Assembly: GCA_016806645.1 (NCBI GenBank)
Contig: JACSYO010000570.1
Coordinates: 2,354,501 to 2,418,500 of the forward strand
DNA: 64,000 nucleotides
Source: Ophiodon elongatus
Lineage: Eukaryota > Chordata > Actinopteri > Perciformes > Hexagrammidae
Direction of reading: 5' to 3'
The notes beneath the pieces were generated by a model. It had not been told where the DNA came from. It saw only the letters and a list, made by a program, of their open reading frames with translations, and made no database searches. The translations under genes and the position numbers were made by a program. Shown here piece by piece: positions 12,548-24,372 of this stretch; within the stretch, counting starts at the first letter, position 1, and every line of letters begins with the position of its first letter.

Positions 12548-15500
12548 AGCGATACAATATAACTATTGTAAATATATCAAAAACCTATTTCTCCATAAAG
12601 CAACTTTCTTTTCCTTCCACCTTTTAGCTGGTGAGCTCCTTGTCACTCAGGCAGGCCGAAACCTCCGCAGCCTGAACACTGGTGATGTGTTCGGAGAACT
12701 GGCCATCTTGTACAACTGCAAACGGACAGCAACAGTCAAAGGTCGGTCCCTGTGATGACGCCTCTTAGAAGGACGCGCAGATTAGTTTATTTTCATACTA
12801 TAGGTAGAAATAGCATATGTGTTCTTCTGTGATTGCACGGGGTTAGTTGTGTTATTGTATAAGGGACAGTACAAATGGTTGCATCTGTGTGGTTTCAATT
12901 TTCTTTCATTGAAGTCCATAATAGTCTATTCTAATATAGGAAAGCCATATTTAAAAGTCTTAACTACTCATCACTTTCGCTTGTTGCAGCAAAGACGACA
13001 GTGCGTCTGTGGTCCATGGAGCGGCAGACCTACAGGACGATCATCACCAACAAGTCCAAGAAGAAGCGAGAGCAGCTCATGGGCTTCCTGAAGACGTGAG
13101 TTTATGAACTCTGAGCGAATAGAAATGAAATATCCTCTTTGATTTGGTGATTTCTTATTATGTCACACTGCCATAAAGTAATTGCTTTACTTAATGGACC
13201 ATGTAATAACTATTTCTATCTCTGCTGCCTTATTTTCTGTATGCTATCACAGGTCTCATACTCTGAAGGACCTGAATGATGTCCAGCGCTCTAAAATACT
13301 TGACTCTATGGAGGAGGTGTGTACTAAGACGTCCCACTGTTAACTTTTTGTGTTACAAGTGCTTGTTACTCATATGAAAACAAAGCAGAAATACAGTTTT
13401 GGTGAGCTGTTGAAACACATTTGAAAACAGTTTTTGAAGATAAAGTTAAATACAAGTCAATTTCTTTGTTCTTTTTTTGAGTTTTTTTAATTAATCTTTT
13501 TAGTTGCTGAAATATTTTAAATCTCAGTAGCCTGGAAAGAGATAATTTTCAAGACACTTAGTGTAATATTTCTGGCTTTGTTGTCCTGTAAATCACCTCA
13601 AACGTATTTGATAGAGTTATATGGAAATTACATTTGTTCTTCTAATCATGTTTGTCTCGTCTTCCTTAGGTGAAGTACCAGGACAAAGATGTTATAGTTC
13701 GAGAAGGAACAGAAGCAAACACGTTCTACATCATCCTCAAAGGAGAGGTATGGCGTTATATTGTGTGGATGCAAACTCATATTTGAATCTTGCCTGTGCA
13801 CCAGAACTGGATACATATGCACTCGTTATCTCTTCATCCCTCTCACGTGTGTTTTGCCCTCAGGTCCTGGTGACCAAGAACGTGAATGGGCATCAGAAGC
13901 AGATTCGTAGGATGGGGAAAGGGGAGCATTTCGGGGAACAGGCCCTCATACGGTAACCATGGCAACGCATGCCGCAGGGCATTCGTTGCAGACTTGTGCA
14001 ACATCCACTGCTCTGTGCACCTTCTTTGAGATGCTGACATCTCTGACATTATGGTTGTGCAACCTGACAATTATCTTCTAAATGGGGAAATTGTTAGGTA
14101 ACGTGAAATTGCCTCACCAAATTTAATGAATATTTCCTTAAATTCTTCACTGCTGTTGATATGCAAATCAGTTCAAATCTTCTGTAGCAAACTTGTAGCT
14201 GGTTGTTGCGGAAAAAACAACATAAAAACCAAGTACATTGTATGTAATCTACAGTTCAATAACAGACTCATTGGTTTGATTATACACAGGTGATATTGGC
14301 TTTTTAATATATAAAAATCAAATATCATGCAGCTAGTGTTCTTTGCCTCTAATCAGCATTTAATTGTTCTATTGGGAGGTTGTTTGGATGTGCAGCATAC
14401 ATATCAATTAATTGATAAATATGTAACCATGGAATGTGCTGTGAAAAGCCTGATCAAGAAACCATGTGCCACAGTTCATTCATGTAGAAAATGAGTCCCG
14501 TTGCAGCAAAACAAAAAACCGTGAACACGATGTCATCGATGTCAACAATTTCTCAAATTCCTGACACACACCAAATTGCGTATGAACAGTAATGACAGAC
14601 TGTTTCTCTGAGTTCACATGTGCAATGCTTCTCCTCCTGCAGGGAAGTCTTGAGAACTGCCACTTGCAGTGCCGACGGCCCTGTTACCTGCTTCTCCATT
14701 GACAAGGAGTGAGTCTGGCTCGACATTAAATGTTCCTGCTCAGTCAGGCTGTTGCTCCCGGAGAGGAAGATCCTCGACAGAATCCCTCCAGTGTTTTTCT
14801 TCTCTGTCACTGTTGTCTTCACTGCATTAGCTGTTTGTTGTGCACTTTTTGGATTGATGCAGTTTCACTAACAACTCCTTTCGTTTAGGGTGTTTGAAGA
14901 GACTATTCCCACAGAACACCTGGAGCTGTTTGACGAGTACGTACAGCAGAAATCTTTTCGTTTCATAATCATGAATCTTTTGAATCTCGGTGACAATAGT
15001 GTGATGTGTAAATGCCTAATAGAATGTCCTGATTCATTTGGTTTTCATGCCCAGCTCCAAAGTGCTACAGGAGGCACAAGCCCCAGAAAAGTCCAGGTGA
15101 GTGGTTGTAGAAGATGATAAGATTGGGTGGACGCAGGCCGAAAGATGTAAAACGATCATTATATATAACATAAATGAGATCCTTGAAGTGAAATAGCATT
15201 TTTCTAAAGTTCTCCGTCTGTCTCGATCAGTCCCGGCTCCACCCTGAGGTTTAAGGACCTGGTCCCGGTGCTGTACCAGGAGGGTCGCTATCAAGGAGAC
15301 CCTGTCACGCTTGGAGTCGGAGGGTTTGGCCGCGTTGAGCTGGTGAGTGTGTTTGTCTTGAATAAGCACTGTTTCAATATTAGCTGGAATGTAAAATGCA
15401 TTAGTTCCCTCATACAAAACCATTTGGGGATTGTTGTCATTTCTTTGAGTCGCAAAAAAGATTTTATATCATGTTTTTCTGGAATAAATTAGACTGAAGC

Positions 15501-16760
15501 CCAGTAACAGAAGAAGTGGGATTGGCACTAGAAAACTCTATGAAAATGATTGCGATGGAGAGAGGGACTGAATCTAATATTATTGAATATTATGAGTTAT
15601 TGAAAAGCAAGGCCCTTCTTCGTGTTATTTATATTTTCCTTGAACCCTCCCCTTAACAAGTGCAACACCCTCCCCTTAATATCGCCTATGAAAAGATGAA
15701 GAAAATGGTAATAAAAATAAAATTCCATATACATACCCACGCTAATAGTTGTGATGATCATTGTTTTTGCTCATTCTAAGATGACCACTCTGAATCATGG
15801 GAAATATTACGCTATGAAGCGAGTCAGCAAGAAGCACATTGTTGCCAAGAGACAGGAGGAGCACATGTTGTTTGAGAAAAAGATCCTTAAAGCCGTCCAG
15901 TGCGACTTCATCGTCAGGTATCCACGATCCCAGACACCATCATTTAATCACAACATATACATCCAGCTTAATGTGCAGATAACTTGGAGGCGTGAGTTGG
16001 TCTTTAATCCTGCTTTAATCCGACTTTTCTCTCTCTCTGCAGACTTCACGCTGCTTTTAAAAACACGCGATACATCTACATGGTCATGGAGTTCTGCGTG
16101 GGAGGAGAGATCTGGACCAAACTCAAAGAAGTGTGAGAAAACACAGACAACTCATTTCTTCATTTAGATGTTTGTTCAAGCAGAATATTGGGGAGCACAG
16201 GTGGAATTATTCCTCAGTGTAAACCAGCGGCATATTATGAAAGAAAGAACGTTTTTGTTTGAGCATTGCTGCAAAATAGGAAGCACAATTTATTGCTATT
16301 ATTACATCTTGAGATCAACACTTGAAATGAATACACTGAAGTTGCACATATATATACGGCTGACGCTGTTACCCAGAGCAATCTAGAGTGACAACAATTA
16401 AATAAACTTCAGCTCTTCAGAGCTGTTTGGCCTGGGCAAATTAAAATATCAGCAACAGAAAGTGATGGAAGGTCATAAATTAGTTTGAAACCAAATTGAG
16501 GCGAGCAGAGGAGGAAGTTGTTGGAGAGTCTTCCATATCTGTGATTTCAGAGGGCGTTTTGACGAGCCCATTGCTGTGTTCTGCACCGCCTGTGTGGTGG
16601 AGGCCTACGCCTACCTCCATAAGAAGAACATCATGTACAGAGACCTGAAGCCTGAGAACCTGATGATGGACATAAAGGGCTACGTCAAACTGGTGAGTAC
16701 TCATCTGTGTGTGTGTGTGTCCATCTCTGTACTCTTTAAGCTCACGACAGTTTTTACATG

Positions 16761-16805
<45 letters not shown>

Positions 16806-18958
16806 TCTCTCTCTCACTCTGCAGGTGGACTTTGGTTTTTCCAAGGAGTTGGTGCGTGGAGAGAAAACCTATTCATTTGTGGGTACTCCTGAGTACATGG
16901 CCCCAGAGATCATCAAGAACCAGGGACATGACTTTGCTGTGGACTTCTGGTCCCTTGGCATCCTGATTTATGAGCTATTGGTGGGAAGGTAATACTTATA
17001 TACCTGCCCCTATCGGGAAGAAATAATTTATTCTGTCCTGTAAGGTTTATATCTGACAAGCACTTATTAACAAATGACCTAAAATTCAAATGTTTAAGCA
17101 AAAGAACGGTTTTCTGTCACAAGAGCGTCACACACATGTTGACCAGCAGATGGCAGTAGAGACATGTGACTGACTTCTGCACAATCCAGCATATCTGTAG
17201 TTGCAGTTTCAGGTTTCCCAGCAGCAACTAGATGTTTTTTAAAATTTTTTTTATGTCAGACCGTTGACAGATTGCAACAACATCACCCCTTCTCTCTTTT
17301 CAACTTGTCAGCCCGCCCTTTTCAAGTTCAGAGCCTCAGAAGATTTATGCCAAAATTCTGGACGGGGTGCCTAAGTACCCACCTTACATGAGTGAGGCAG
17401 CCAAGTCCATTATCAGCAAAATGTGCAGGTGAGACAAATATGTTGATTGAAGTTTTATATACTGATAATGCTCTAGTATGATATCTTAAAAATGAACTCA
17501 ATGTATTGCCTGAATAACTTTTTCATAAAATTGGAGTTAGATCATGTAATATGTATGTGAAAATGATAGAGGTTAGAGCAGATGATACAGTTACTCCCAG
17601 ACTAGAGCATGAACTATGGAACATACCTGCATATGAATACACTGTATCATAATATGCACTTGTATTGTTTGTGACTGTTTTGAATGCAAATCTCTTAAAA
17701 AGTGGAATGAATAAAATAAGATGTGAATGTAATCTGCCTGAATGATTAACTGTGTTTTTAATTGCAGACCTCGGCCGGGTCAGAGGTTAGGAAACACCAA
17801 GAACGGAATCAAAGATGTCCGGCATCACAGGTAACAATGGCAACATGTGATATGTGATACCTCGTAAACCTTTGTCTTATCTTCTTGTCTTTACTGATGA
17901 CTGATGCTTTCTCCCTCTCATTATGTTTGACGTGTAATCATCCTCCTTCTCTTCCCCTCAGGTGGTTCAGCAGTATGAACTGGCACAAGCTGCGCGTGGG
18001 TCAGCTGGACGCGCCCACCGTCCGGCTCATACGCAAGGCAAGTCAAACCTGTAGCGGAGTTAGTTTTATTTTTTTTACTATTATGGGAAAAGTGGCTTAT
18101 ACCTTTGGTTTAAGCAAAACAGAAACAAACAACGCAGCTGGTTCACTTTGTGGAAGACATTTTAAATCCCTTTAAAATGTGTTTTCAAATCATCAGCATT
18201 TCTCCATGATTTGGAATGTACCTTGCTGAATGTGCAAATTAAATTTAGAGAGGGACATTTACTTAGATTATATTAATTATTTATTGATATATATTTTTTA
18301 GCAAATAAATTGCGTGGTCATGTAGGACACCATCAATCAGCTATCTTGCACGGCAGCTGGATTCTCGTGAGTGTCCGGTAAACACAGAGTACGGACAATC
18401 CAGAGAGATGACTGTTTCAAAACAACAATGGCTGCTCCTGGAGAGGTTAACGTAAATGTTGCAATAGCATCAGTTGCATCAGAACTGGAGAGTATGTCTG
18501 CATTGAAAGAAGAGCAAAGAACGGCATTAACGTTTTTTTTCCGATGGAAAAGATGTTTTAGCTTTTCTACCAACTCGCGCTGGTAAGAGTTTGATTGACA
18601 GATGGTTCATCCAATCACCTGCACGTTTTTGAAAGTGCATGTCCTTTTCCCAACACTGTCCAATGTCGTCTTCTCAGATGTTTCTGTGTGATAAACCATC
18701 TGGTGGGTCAGGTTGATTATTCAGGGGCTTTTGACTTCAAACTATTTACATAGACATGCAGGGGACACACACACACACACACACTATTGTTAATAAGTCA
18801 CAGTTCGATAGGACTGTGTGTACTAAATATATCCACAATTTTCAATAAACCATTACTTTTTCCTCCATCAGGGCCCCTGCTACATCAACTTTGATCGTTT
18901 CCCTGTTGATCAGACGAAGGCGGAGGAGGAGTTCTCCGGCTGGGATCGTGACTTCTGA
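11077..18958 (+). CDS. prkg3: cGMP-dependent protein kinase, PKG-I-like but divergent (21 exons, 679 aa)
   Basis: Cytosolic Ser/Thr kinase activated by cGMP. Exons: 11077-11164, 11749-11811, 11927-12053, 12267-12433, 12628-12741, 12990-13095, 13253-13316, 13670-13747, 13864-13952, 14643-14708, 14889-14936, 15055-15096, 15231-15342, 15781-15917, 16043-16132, 16551-16692, 16825-16988, 17312-17428, 17768-17830, 17962-18037, 18872-18958; total 2040 nt. Residues 1-50 are a Leu-rich coiled coil (dimerisation). Residues 67-76 (SRAAVIASEP) align with the PKG-I autoinhibitory segment. The two cNMP-binding cassettes are FGELAILYNC-RT (170-182) and FGEQALIR-RT (292-304). The kinase has GVGGFGRVEL (379-388), Lys401, YRDLKPEN (Asp495), DFG (513-515), Ser528, GTPEY and APE (537-539), and it ends GWDRDF. 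All key residues are present. The PKG-I-like N-terminus with divergent kinase residues suggests the teleost third paralogue; that symbol is tentative. The last intron begins GC. Confidence 0.9.
11211..11270. repeat. Perfect hairpin plus second inverted repeat in PKG coding intron 1
   Basis: Arms 11211-11225 (TAGACCACACCCAGC) and 11232-11246 are perfectly complementary over 15 bp around a 6-base loop. Immediately after, AGCTGG at 11246-11251 pairs with CCAGCT at 11265-11270 around a GGTCGTGACC palindrome. The element reuses a CTGGGTGTGGTC-like unit in both orientations. Confidence 0.85.
12517..12546 (+). repeat. Poly(A) tract, 30 bases
   Basis: Uninterrupted A30 in the intron between the exons that encode the two halves of cNMP-binding domain A. 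It could be the tail of an old retroinsertion, but I see no element body upstream. Confidence 0.9.
16763..16814 (+). repeat. (GT)n then CT tract abutting a PKG exon
   Basis: (GT)21 at 16763-16804 followed by a CT run that serves as the polypyrimidine tract. The acceptor AG is at 16823-16824 and the next exon encodes DFG and the activation loop. Confidence 0.9.
18345..18680 (+). pseudogene. Decayed RecQ-like helicase N-terminal fragment (dispersed repeat, copy A)
   Basis: Lies in the last intron of the PKG gene, same strand. An open frame starts at 18429 (MAAPGEVN), continues through IASVASELESMSALKEEQR, and reaches the motif-0/Walker A region. A one-base shift near 18540 then moves the frame, after which DGKDVLAFLPTRAGKSLI is readable: a degenerate LPTGxGKS Walker A box like that of RecQ-family helicases. 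Nothing of motifs II-VI follows. A second diverged copy lies inverted at about 33955-34310, so this is a repeat family and not a gene. Whether a transposon carries it is unknown. The helicase assignment rests on motif recognition. Confidence 0.55.
18764..18785. repeat. Short (CA)n microsatellite
   Basis: Perfect CA run in the last PKG intron. Confidence 0.9.
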
Positions 18959-19665
18959 TGTTAAAGGATCAAAGGACACAAGAGTTTCACATAAATATGG
19001 AGCCAATTCAGAATACCCTCAGTTCAATCCAAAACATGATGGTAGAAGAAGCTTCATATTGAAAAAAAAAAACATAACTCAAACTTCATACTAATTTGAT
19101 TATTAAATTAGAGTGGAACTGCAGGGCGTCACCTTTTTCAAAATGTTTATTAAAGCTTCTCTGTTGTCATGGAGACACATCATCTGAGTGGCAGCGGGCC
19201 AAAAATGGATGTGTCGAGGCACATTGTTTGGACATTCTGTTTCCAAATTCAGTGCATGATGAAGAAGTGTTAACATCCATCCATATAACACTCTTCACTG
19301 ATTAGAATAAAACACCCATCCATGTGCTTGAGAAAAAAGGCTTGACTCATATTGTACAATCAGTAAAGCTCTTACCGAGCCTGACAATAAACTTATACTG
19401 ATGTCATATCTGTATTTTACTCAAATATGTATTATTCTTTTGGATCTTAATTGCTTTTAGCACAGTTAGAAAATGCTTTAATATTGTTTGAGAAGTTTTT
19501 TTTTTATTGTAAACTGTCACTTTCTTAAGGAGTTTTTCCTTTTGTTTTTGGATAATCTGTCCCCTTTATGTGTGCAGATTATTTTCATGCACCATGATTG
19601 TATCTTAAATAGACCATAGAATATCAAACATTCCTACTTGACTCTAAATAAAAGTGCTCTTTTTT
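18959..19665 (+). terminator. PKG gene 3' UTR with three poly(A) signals
   Basis: AATAAA occurs at 19306-19311, 19386-19391 and 19647-19652. The last is followed by TGCTCTTTTTTG and a GT-rich stretch, the expected downstream element, so it is the most likely major site. Confidence 0.6.
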
Positions 19666-22600
19666 GCTTGAGTTAGCTGTGTTTGTTTCATATACTTATC
19701 CACCATTGTATTACAATCAATGTGTAGGATCAACGTGTGTTTCGTGGCAACCTTGTTTTACCTGCAGTGCATGTTACAGTAAATGAAAGAAACAGGATTA
19801 AAGGATAAAGCTTGTGTTATTCTATATATTTCTTGATGTCAACAAATCCCATAAAAACAACAAAATCCAACAACATATTTTCATGCGCATTTTGAATTAT
19901 CACATATGAAAAGCTGTATAGAAACGGCCAATTTGCATTCCTTTTTTTGAGACATTTCCAAAGTTTGCTTAAATTTAGCTTGAAGAATAAATGGAAACAC
20001 AGCCACTGTGTTAATCCTTTTCTCAATACTTTCAGAGTTCTCTACTCTGTCTGTGACAATAAGCCCTAAGCCTGTTTGTTCTTATTGAAGACCTAAATCT
20101 TTAAAAAACGGGTCCTGTGGTTTTTGTTTTTAAAAAAAAGTCAAAGTAATTTCCCAAAACAACTGAGCACTTTTGAGCGAATATTAATCGTGCTTGAGTA
20201 AATTATGTATTTGTTGGAGACTATTTTCAGCCATGATTGGACACACATTTCCTACTTATTTGCAGCACCAGGATGGTGTATGGTGGATTGACTCAAACTA
20301 AACCAAAGTGCCCATGTTCGTTCAAATAAAGAAACGTGTCACCAAGTGTGATAATTAATAATAATTAATAATAATAATTTCCATTGCACTGTCATATTTT
20401 CTTTTATTGTTACACCAACTTTCCCCTTTAGCCAAGCGTAAAAACTTCTTTGCTATATTTTGAGGTGTTCTTTTTTTTTAATGTGCAAATTGAAAACAGT
20501 AAAACCGGATGGAAACCCACTTATTGTGTCCTCACAGTTCTGAAACCAAACGCCTGCCCTTGGTGACATTATATCAAACAGTATCGCAGTGTGTGTATGT
20601 TTCAGTGTGTTGTATCATATCTCACATTAGCTGTTATCATTTATAGCTTTTTTTCGATTTTGACATATAATCAGTGTAAAAGCCTGCTGGTCATTGAACC
20701 AACCAACAGTGGCTTTGTTGACTTGACAGGATATATAATGAAACATTTTCAGAGAACAACACTTCAATCAAGGTTTGGATGGTGTCTGCTCCTGACTTCC
20801 TTGAAATCTCCAGGTCTCTGTGAGTAAAGGTTCTGCTGAGCCCAGTGTGAGAGTATTGACTTGCCCAAAGTTTAGTTTAGACCACCCGAAGCAGATGATT
20901 TGTGTCTCAGAGGGGCCTTTGTTTTGTCACCGGATGTTCTTTCTGGTTGCGTTTTCTCTGCTGAGCAGTCCTGAGTTAATTAGTCTCAGCGTTAATACCT
21001 ATGTTGATTGATTATTGGTGGCACCTGTGTTCAGAGTCTCTGCTGTTTGCTCTCTGCTTTGCTCTGACTCTAATGTTTGAGAGGTCTGAGTGGGCATCTG
21101 TGTCTGTGTACTGTAGTCCTTATAAATGATTAGCTAGCCCGCCTAGCTGCAGTGGTTTTATTTCCTGCACTTTTTGTCATTTGCCTCAGTTTTGTAAGAA
21201 AGACTGATGTTTCTGTTTCTGTCCTCACAGCATCTCTTACTCCAACTCCATTCATCTTTCCTATAATCTTTTCGAAAGTTTCTTTTTGCTGTGATGCAGA
21301 ATTTTGTCTTTAAAAGTCAGCATTTCCTTCTCAATACCCAGCTCTGCACCACATTGTTTGTTTGTATCCCCCATGTGAATTGACATTTAATGACCTGAGA
21401 CTGCGGGGAAAGCTGGCACGTTTGCTATGTAAGCTTATGTATCCCAAGCGTGCGTGTTAATGTATCAGCACATTGCTTGTGATAATAAAGCCTATGTGTA
21501 TGTGTGTGGTGTGCATAAATATGCTCATGTAACATTTATTCTGAGCCTGTCATATCAATGTGCTTATGTAACCACATCAACAATCTGAACCTGCATTCAC
21601 ATTCTATAGCACTCAGGCATTACAGAATATATTATTTCTCATTACAGGGATGATTGTAAGTGTGGGAGCAGTGAGGAGCCATGTTAGATAACAACCCAGA
21701 CAACAAGACTACAAATAGTCTGCACACTTAAACCTTGCTCTGCCTCTCAGACTTGATGGAGTCACCTTCTGTCAATATCCTAAACGCTTACCCCAAACTG
21801 TCTGAATTCATATAAGGAAGCAAAAATACATCTTAAAAAGCAATATTTATTATATGTATTGTCTCTGACTACTTTAGGGCAATAGAACATGATATACTAA
21901 CACCTCATGAATGTGAACGTCTTAGGAGACAATTACATCCAGCAAACACAGAGCAATAGAATTATTCATCTAGAGTTATGTTTCTACCCACTTGGCGGAC
22001 AACTGTAATTACGTGCAATGGAGTCATAAAAAACATTCACATTAGCCTCTGACTTATAAGTCAGAGATATCACGAATTTCTGATGGCGACGATATCTCCA
22101 ACTTGGGGAAAAGAACTACAAAAGTGTCAACAAACCGCAAAATGGCTGCAAAACTTTCCTCGCTGACTGTAGCATCGAAACAAAATACTAAATAAACAGT
22201 TTATCTAACTTAAAAGGAGCTTGTGTCTGGTTTCACTTTTTAAGTAACCGCTCTAAATATACAACACAAAAGTAGATAATTTATTTGAAATATGAGATCG
22301 AAAGGCTAACAGTTGGGGTAACCATCTTGTAATAATGTGTGAAGAGTCAAAAGTTGATATAAAAGTAGGTTTGCTGGTTATTCCAATTCTGTCGATGTTG
22401 CATGAATGCTGCAGAAGTCCAATATTCACTCTACTTTTTGCTCTGTTTTTGACCTCCACCAACTTCTGAGAGAAACATCTGTCTCTTCAGCAGCTAAATG
22501 CTTCACTACCTTGAGTCTCTGACTTTTTCTTTTTGCTGTTTGATGATAGCGAAGTAATCTACAGCGGGTTTATCAGAGCTATCACAAAAATGCCACTCCT

Positions 22601-22690
22601 CTTTATGCAAACACATATCATCCTATCTGTGAAACATTAAAATAGAACTTGAAGGCTAAATATTGATGTGATGCCACCTGTAGATGCTCT
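19666..22690. other. Gene-free intergenic DNA
   Basis: A/T-rich with short unrelated open frames and ATA/AAT runs near 20350. No exons or recognisable repeats apart from the palindrome at 22047-22066. Confidence 0.5.
22047..22098. repeat. 20-bp perfect palindrome with adjacent inverted repeat
   Basis: CTCTGACTTATAAGTCAGAG at 22047-22066 is self-complementary. GAGATATC at 22064-22071 pairs with GATATCTC at 22091-22098 across 19 bases. It may be the end of a small inverted-repeat element, but no partner end was found. Confidence 0.8.
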
Positions 22691-22739
22691 CCCTCGCTGC
22701 TCTCTTCCCTCCTGTGACAAATCACTTATTCCTGTTTAC

Positions 22740-24372
22740 AGAGCTGGATTCTCATCTCATCTTCATTCAAAAAACCCTGATGAATTGCGGCTCACGGTCT
22801 TCAGCCATCTTAGGGGTCATGGATAGGGCGCCTCCTGCTGACTCCATAGTTCTCCTGGGAGACTTCAACGCTCACGTGGGCAACGACAGAGAAACCTGGC
22901 GGGGGGTGGTTGGGAGGAATGGCTTGCCCGATCTGAACCCGAGTGGTGTCTCGCTGTTGGACTTCTGTGCTAGCCACGGTTTGTCCATAATGAACACCAT
23001 GTTTGAACATAGGGTGGCTCATAAGTGTACCTGGTACCAGAACACCTTAGGCCGTAGAGCAATGATCGACTTTATAATGGCAGAGGCCACTAATGTAGTC
23101 AAGAAGCTCCTTGTTGGCAAGGCGCCGGGGGTGGATGAGATCCGCACTGAGATGCTGAAGGCGCTGGACGTTGTTGGTCTGTCTTGGCTGACACGCCTTT
23201 TCAATGTCGCATTGGGGTTGGGAACAGTGCCCATGGACTGGCAGACCAGGGTGGTGGTTCCCATTTTCCAAAAGGGGTACCGGAGAGTGTGCTCGAATTA
23301 TCGGGGTATCACACTACTCAGCCTCCCGGGGAAAGCGGATACCAGGGTGCTGGAAAGGAGGCTCCGACCGATTGTCGAATCTCAGATTCAAGAGGAGCAG
23401 TGTGGATTCCATCCCGGTCGTGGAACAGTGGACCAGCTCTTTACCCTCGCAAGACTACTGGAGGGGTCCTGGGAGTTTGCCCAACCAGTCTACATGTGTT
23501 TTGTGGACTTGGAGAAGGCCTTCGACCGGTTCCCTCAGGGGTTTTTGTGGGGGGAGCTGCGGGAGTATGGGGTGCCGGACCTGTTACAACGGGCCATCTG
23601 GTCTCTATACAACCGCAGTAGGAGCTGTGTTCGTCCTGTTGGCCTCTTCGGACCATGACCTCCAGCATTCACTCGGGTGATTTGCAGCCGAGTGTGAAGC
23701 GGCAGGGATGATAGTAAGCACCTCCAAATCTGAGGCCATGGTGCTCTGCCGGAAACCGGTGGATTGCTCCCTCCGGGTGGGGACGGAGTTCCTACCTCAA
23801 GTGAAGGAGTTCAAGTATCTCGGGGTCTTGTTCACGAGTGAGGGTAAGATGGAGCGGGAGATCGACCGACGGATCGGTGCGGCTGCAGCAGTAAAACAGG
23901 CGCTGCACCGGACCGTCTTGGTGAAGAGGGAGCTGAGCCGGAAGGCAAAGCTCTCAATTTACCGGGCGGTCTACGTTCCGACCCTGACCTATGGTCACGA
24001 ACTCTGGGTCGTGACCGAAAGAATGAGGTCTCGGATACAAGCGGCCGAAATGAGTTTTCTCCGTAGGGTGGCCGGGCTCAGCCTTAGAGATGGGGTAAGG
24101 AGCTCGGACATCAGGAGGAACTTGGAGTTGAGGCGCTACTCCTTCGTATTGAAAGGAGTCAGCTGAGGTGGTTCGGGCATCTAATCAGGATACCTCCTGG
24201 ACGCCTCCCGTTAGAGGTTTTCCAGGCACGCCCAACTGGTACGCCTCGGGATCCCCCAGAACAAGCTGGAACGAGTTGCGGGTGAGAGGGAAGCCTGGGC
24301 TGCTGGGCCTGCTGCCACCGCGACCCGACCCCGGATAAGCGGATGCCAATGGATGGATGGATGGATGGACTA
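22740..24372 (+). mobile_element. Dead non-LTR retrotransposon (LINE), endonuclease and reverse transcriptase fragments
   Basis: A frame from about 22817 to 23658 encodes the end of an AP-endonuclease domain (LLGDFNAHVGND, then RRAMIDF). It passes directly, in frame, into the reverse transcriptase fingers and palm: GKAPGVDEI, NYRGITLLS, EEQCGFHPGRGT and CFVDLEKAFDR. The linker normally separating these domains is missing. The (F/Y)ADD catalytic box is also missing at about 23630-23660, where CVR jumps to a stretch resembling VLLASS. The thumb and C-terminal part resumes in another frame (about 23685-24166: STSKSEAMVL, EFKYLGVLFTS, PTLTYGHELW), then shifts again (SQLRWFGH). It ends in (ATGG)n at about 24350-24370. 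The 5' end is truncated, and no target-site duplication was identified. This is a family very common in fish genomes; the clade name is left open. Confidence 0.9.
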
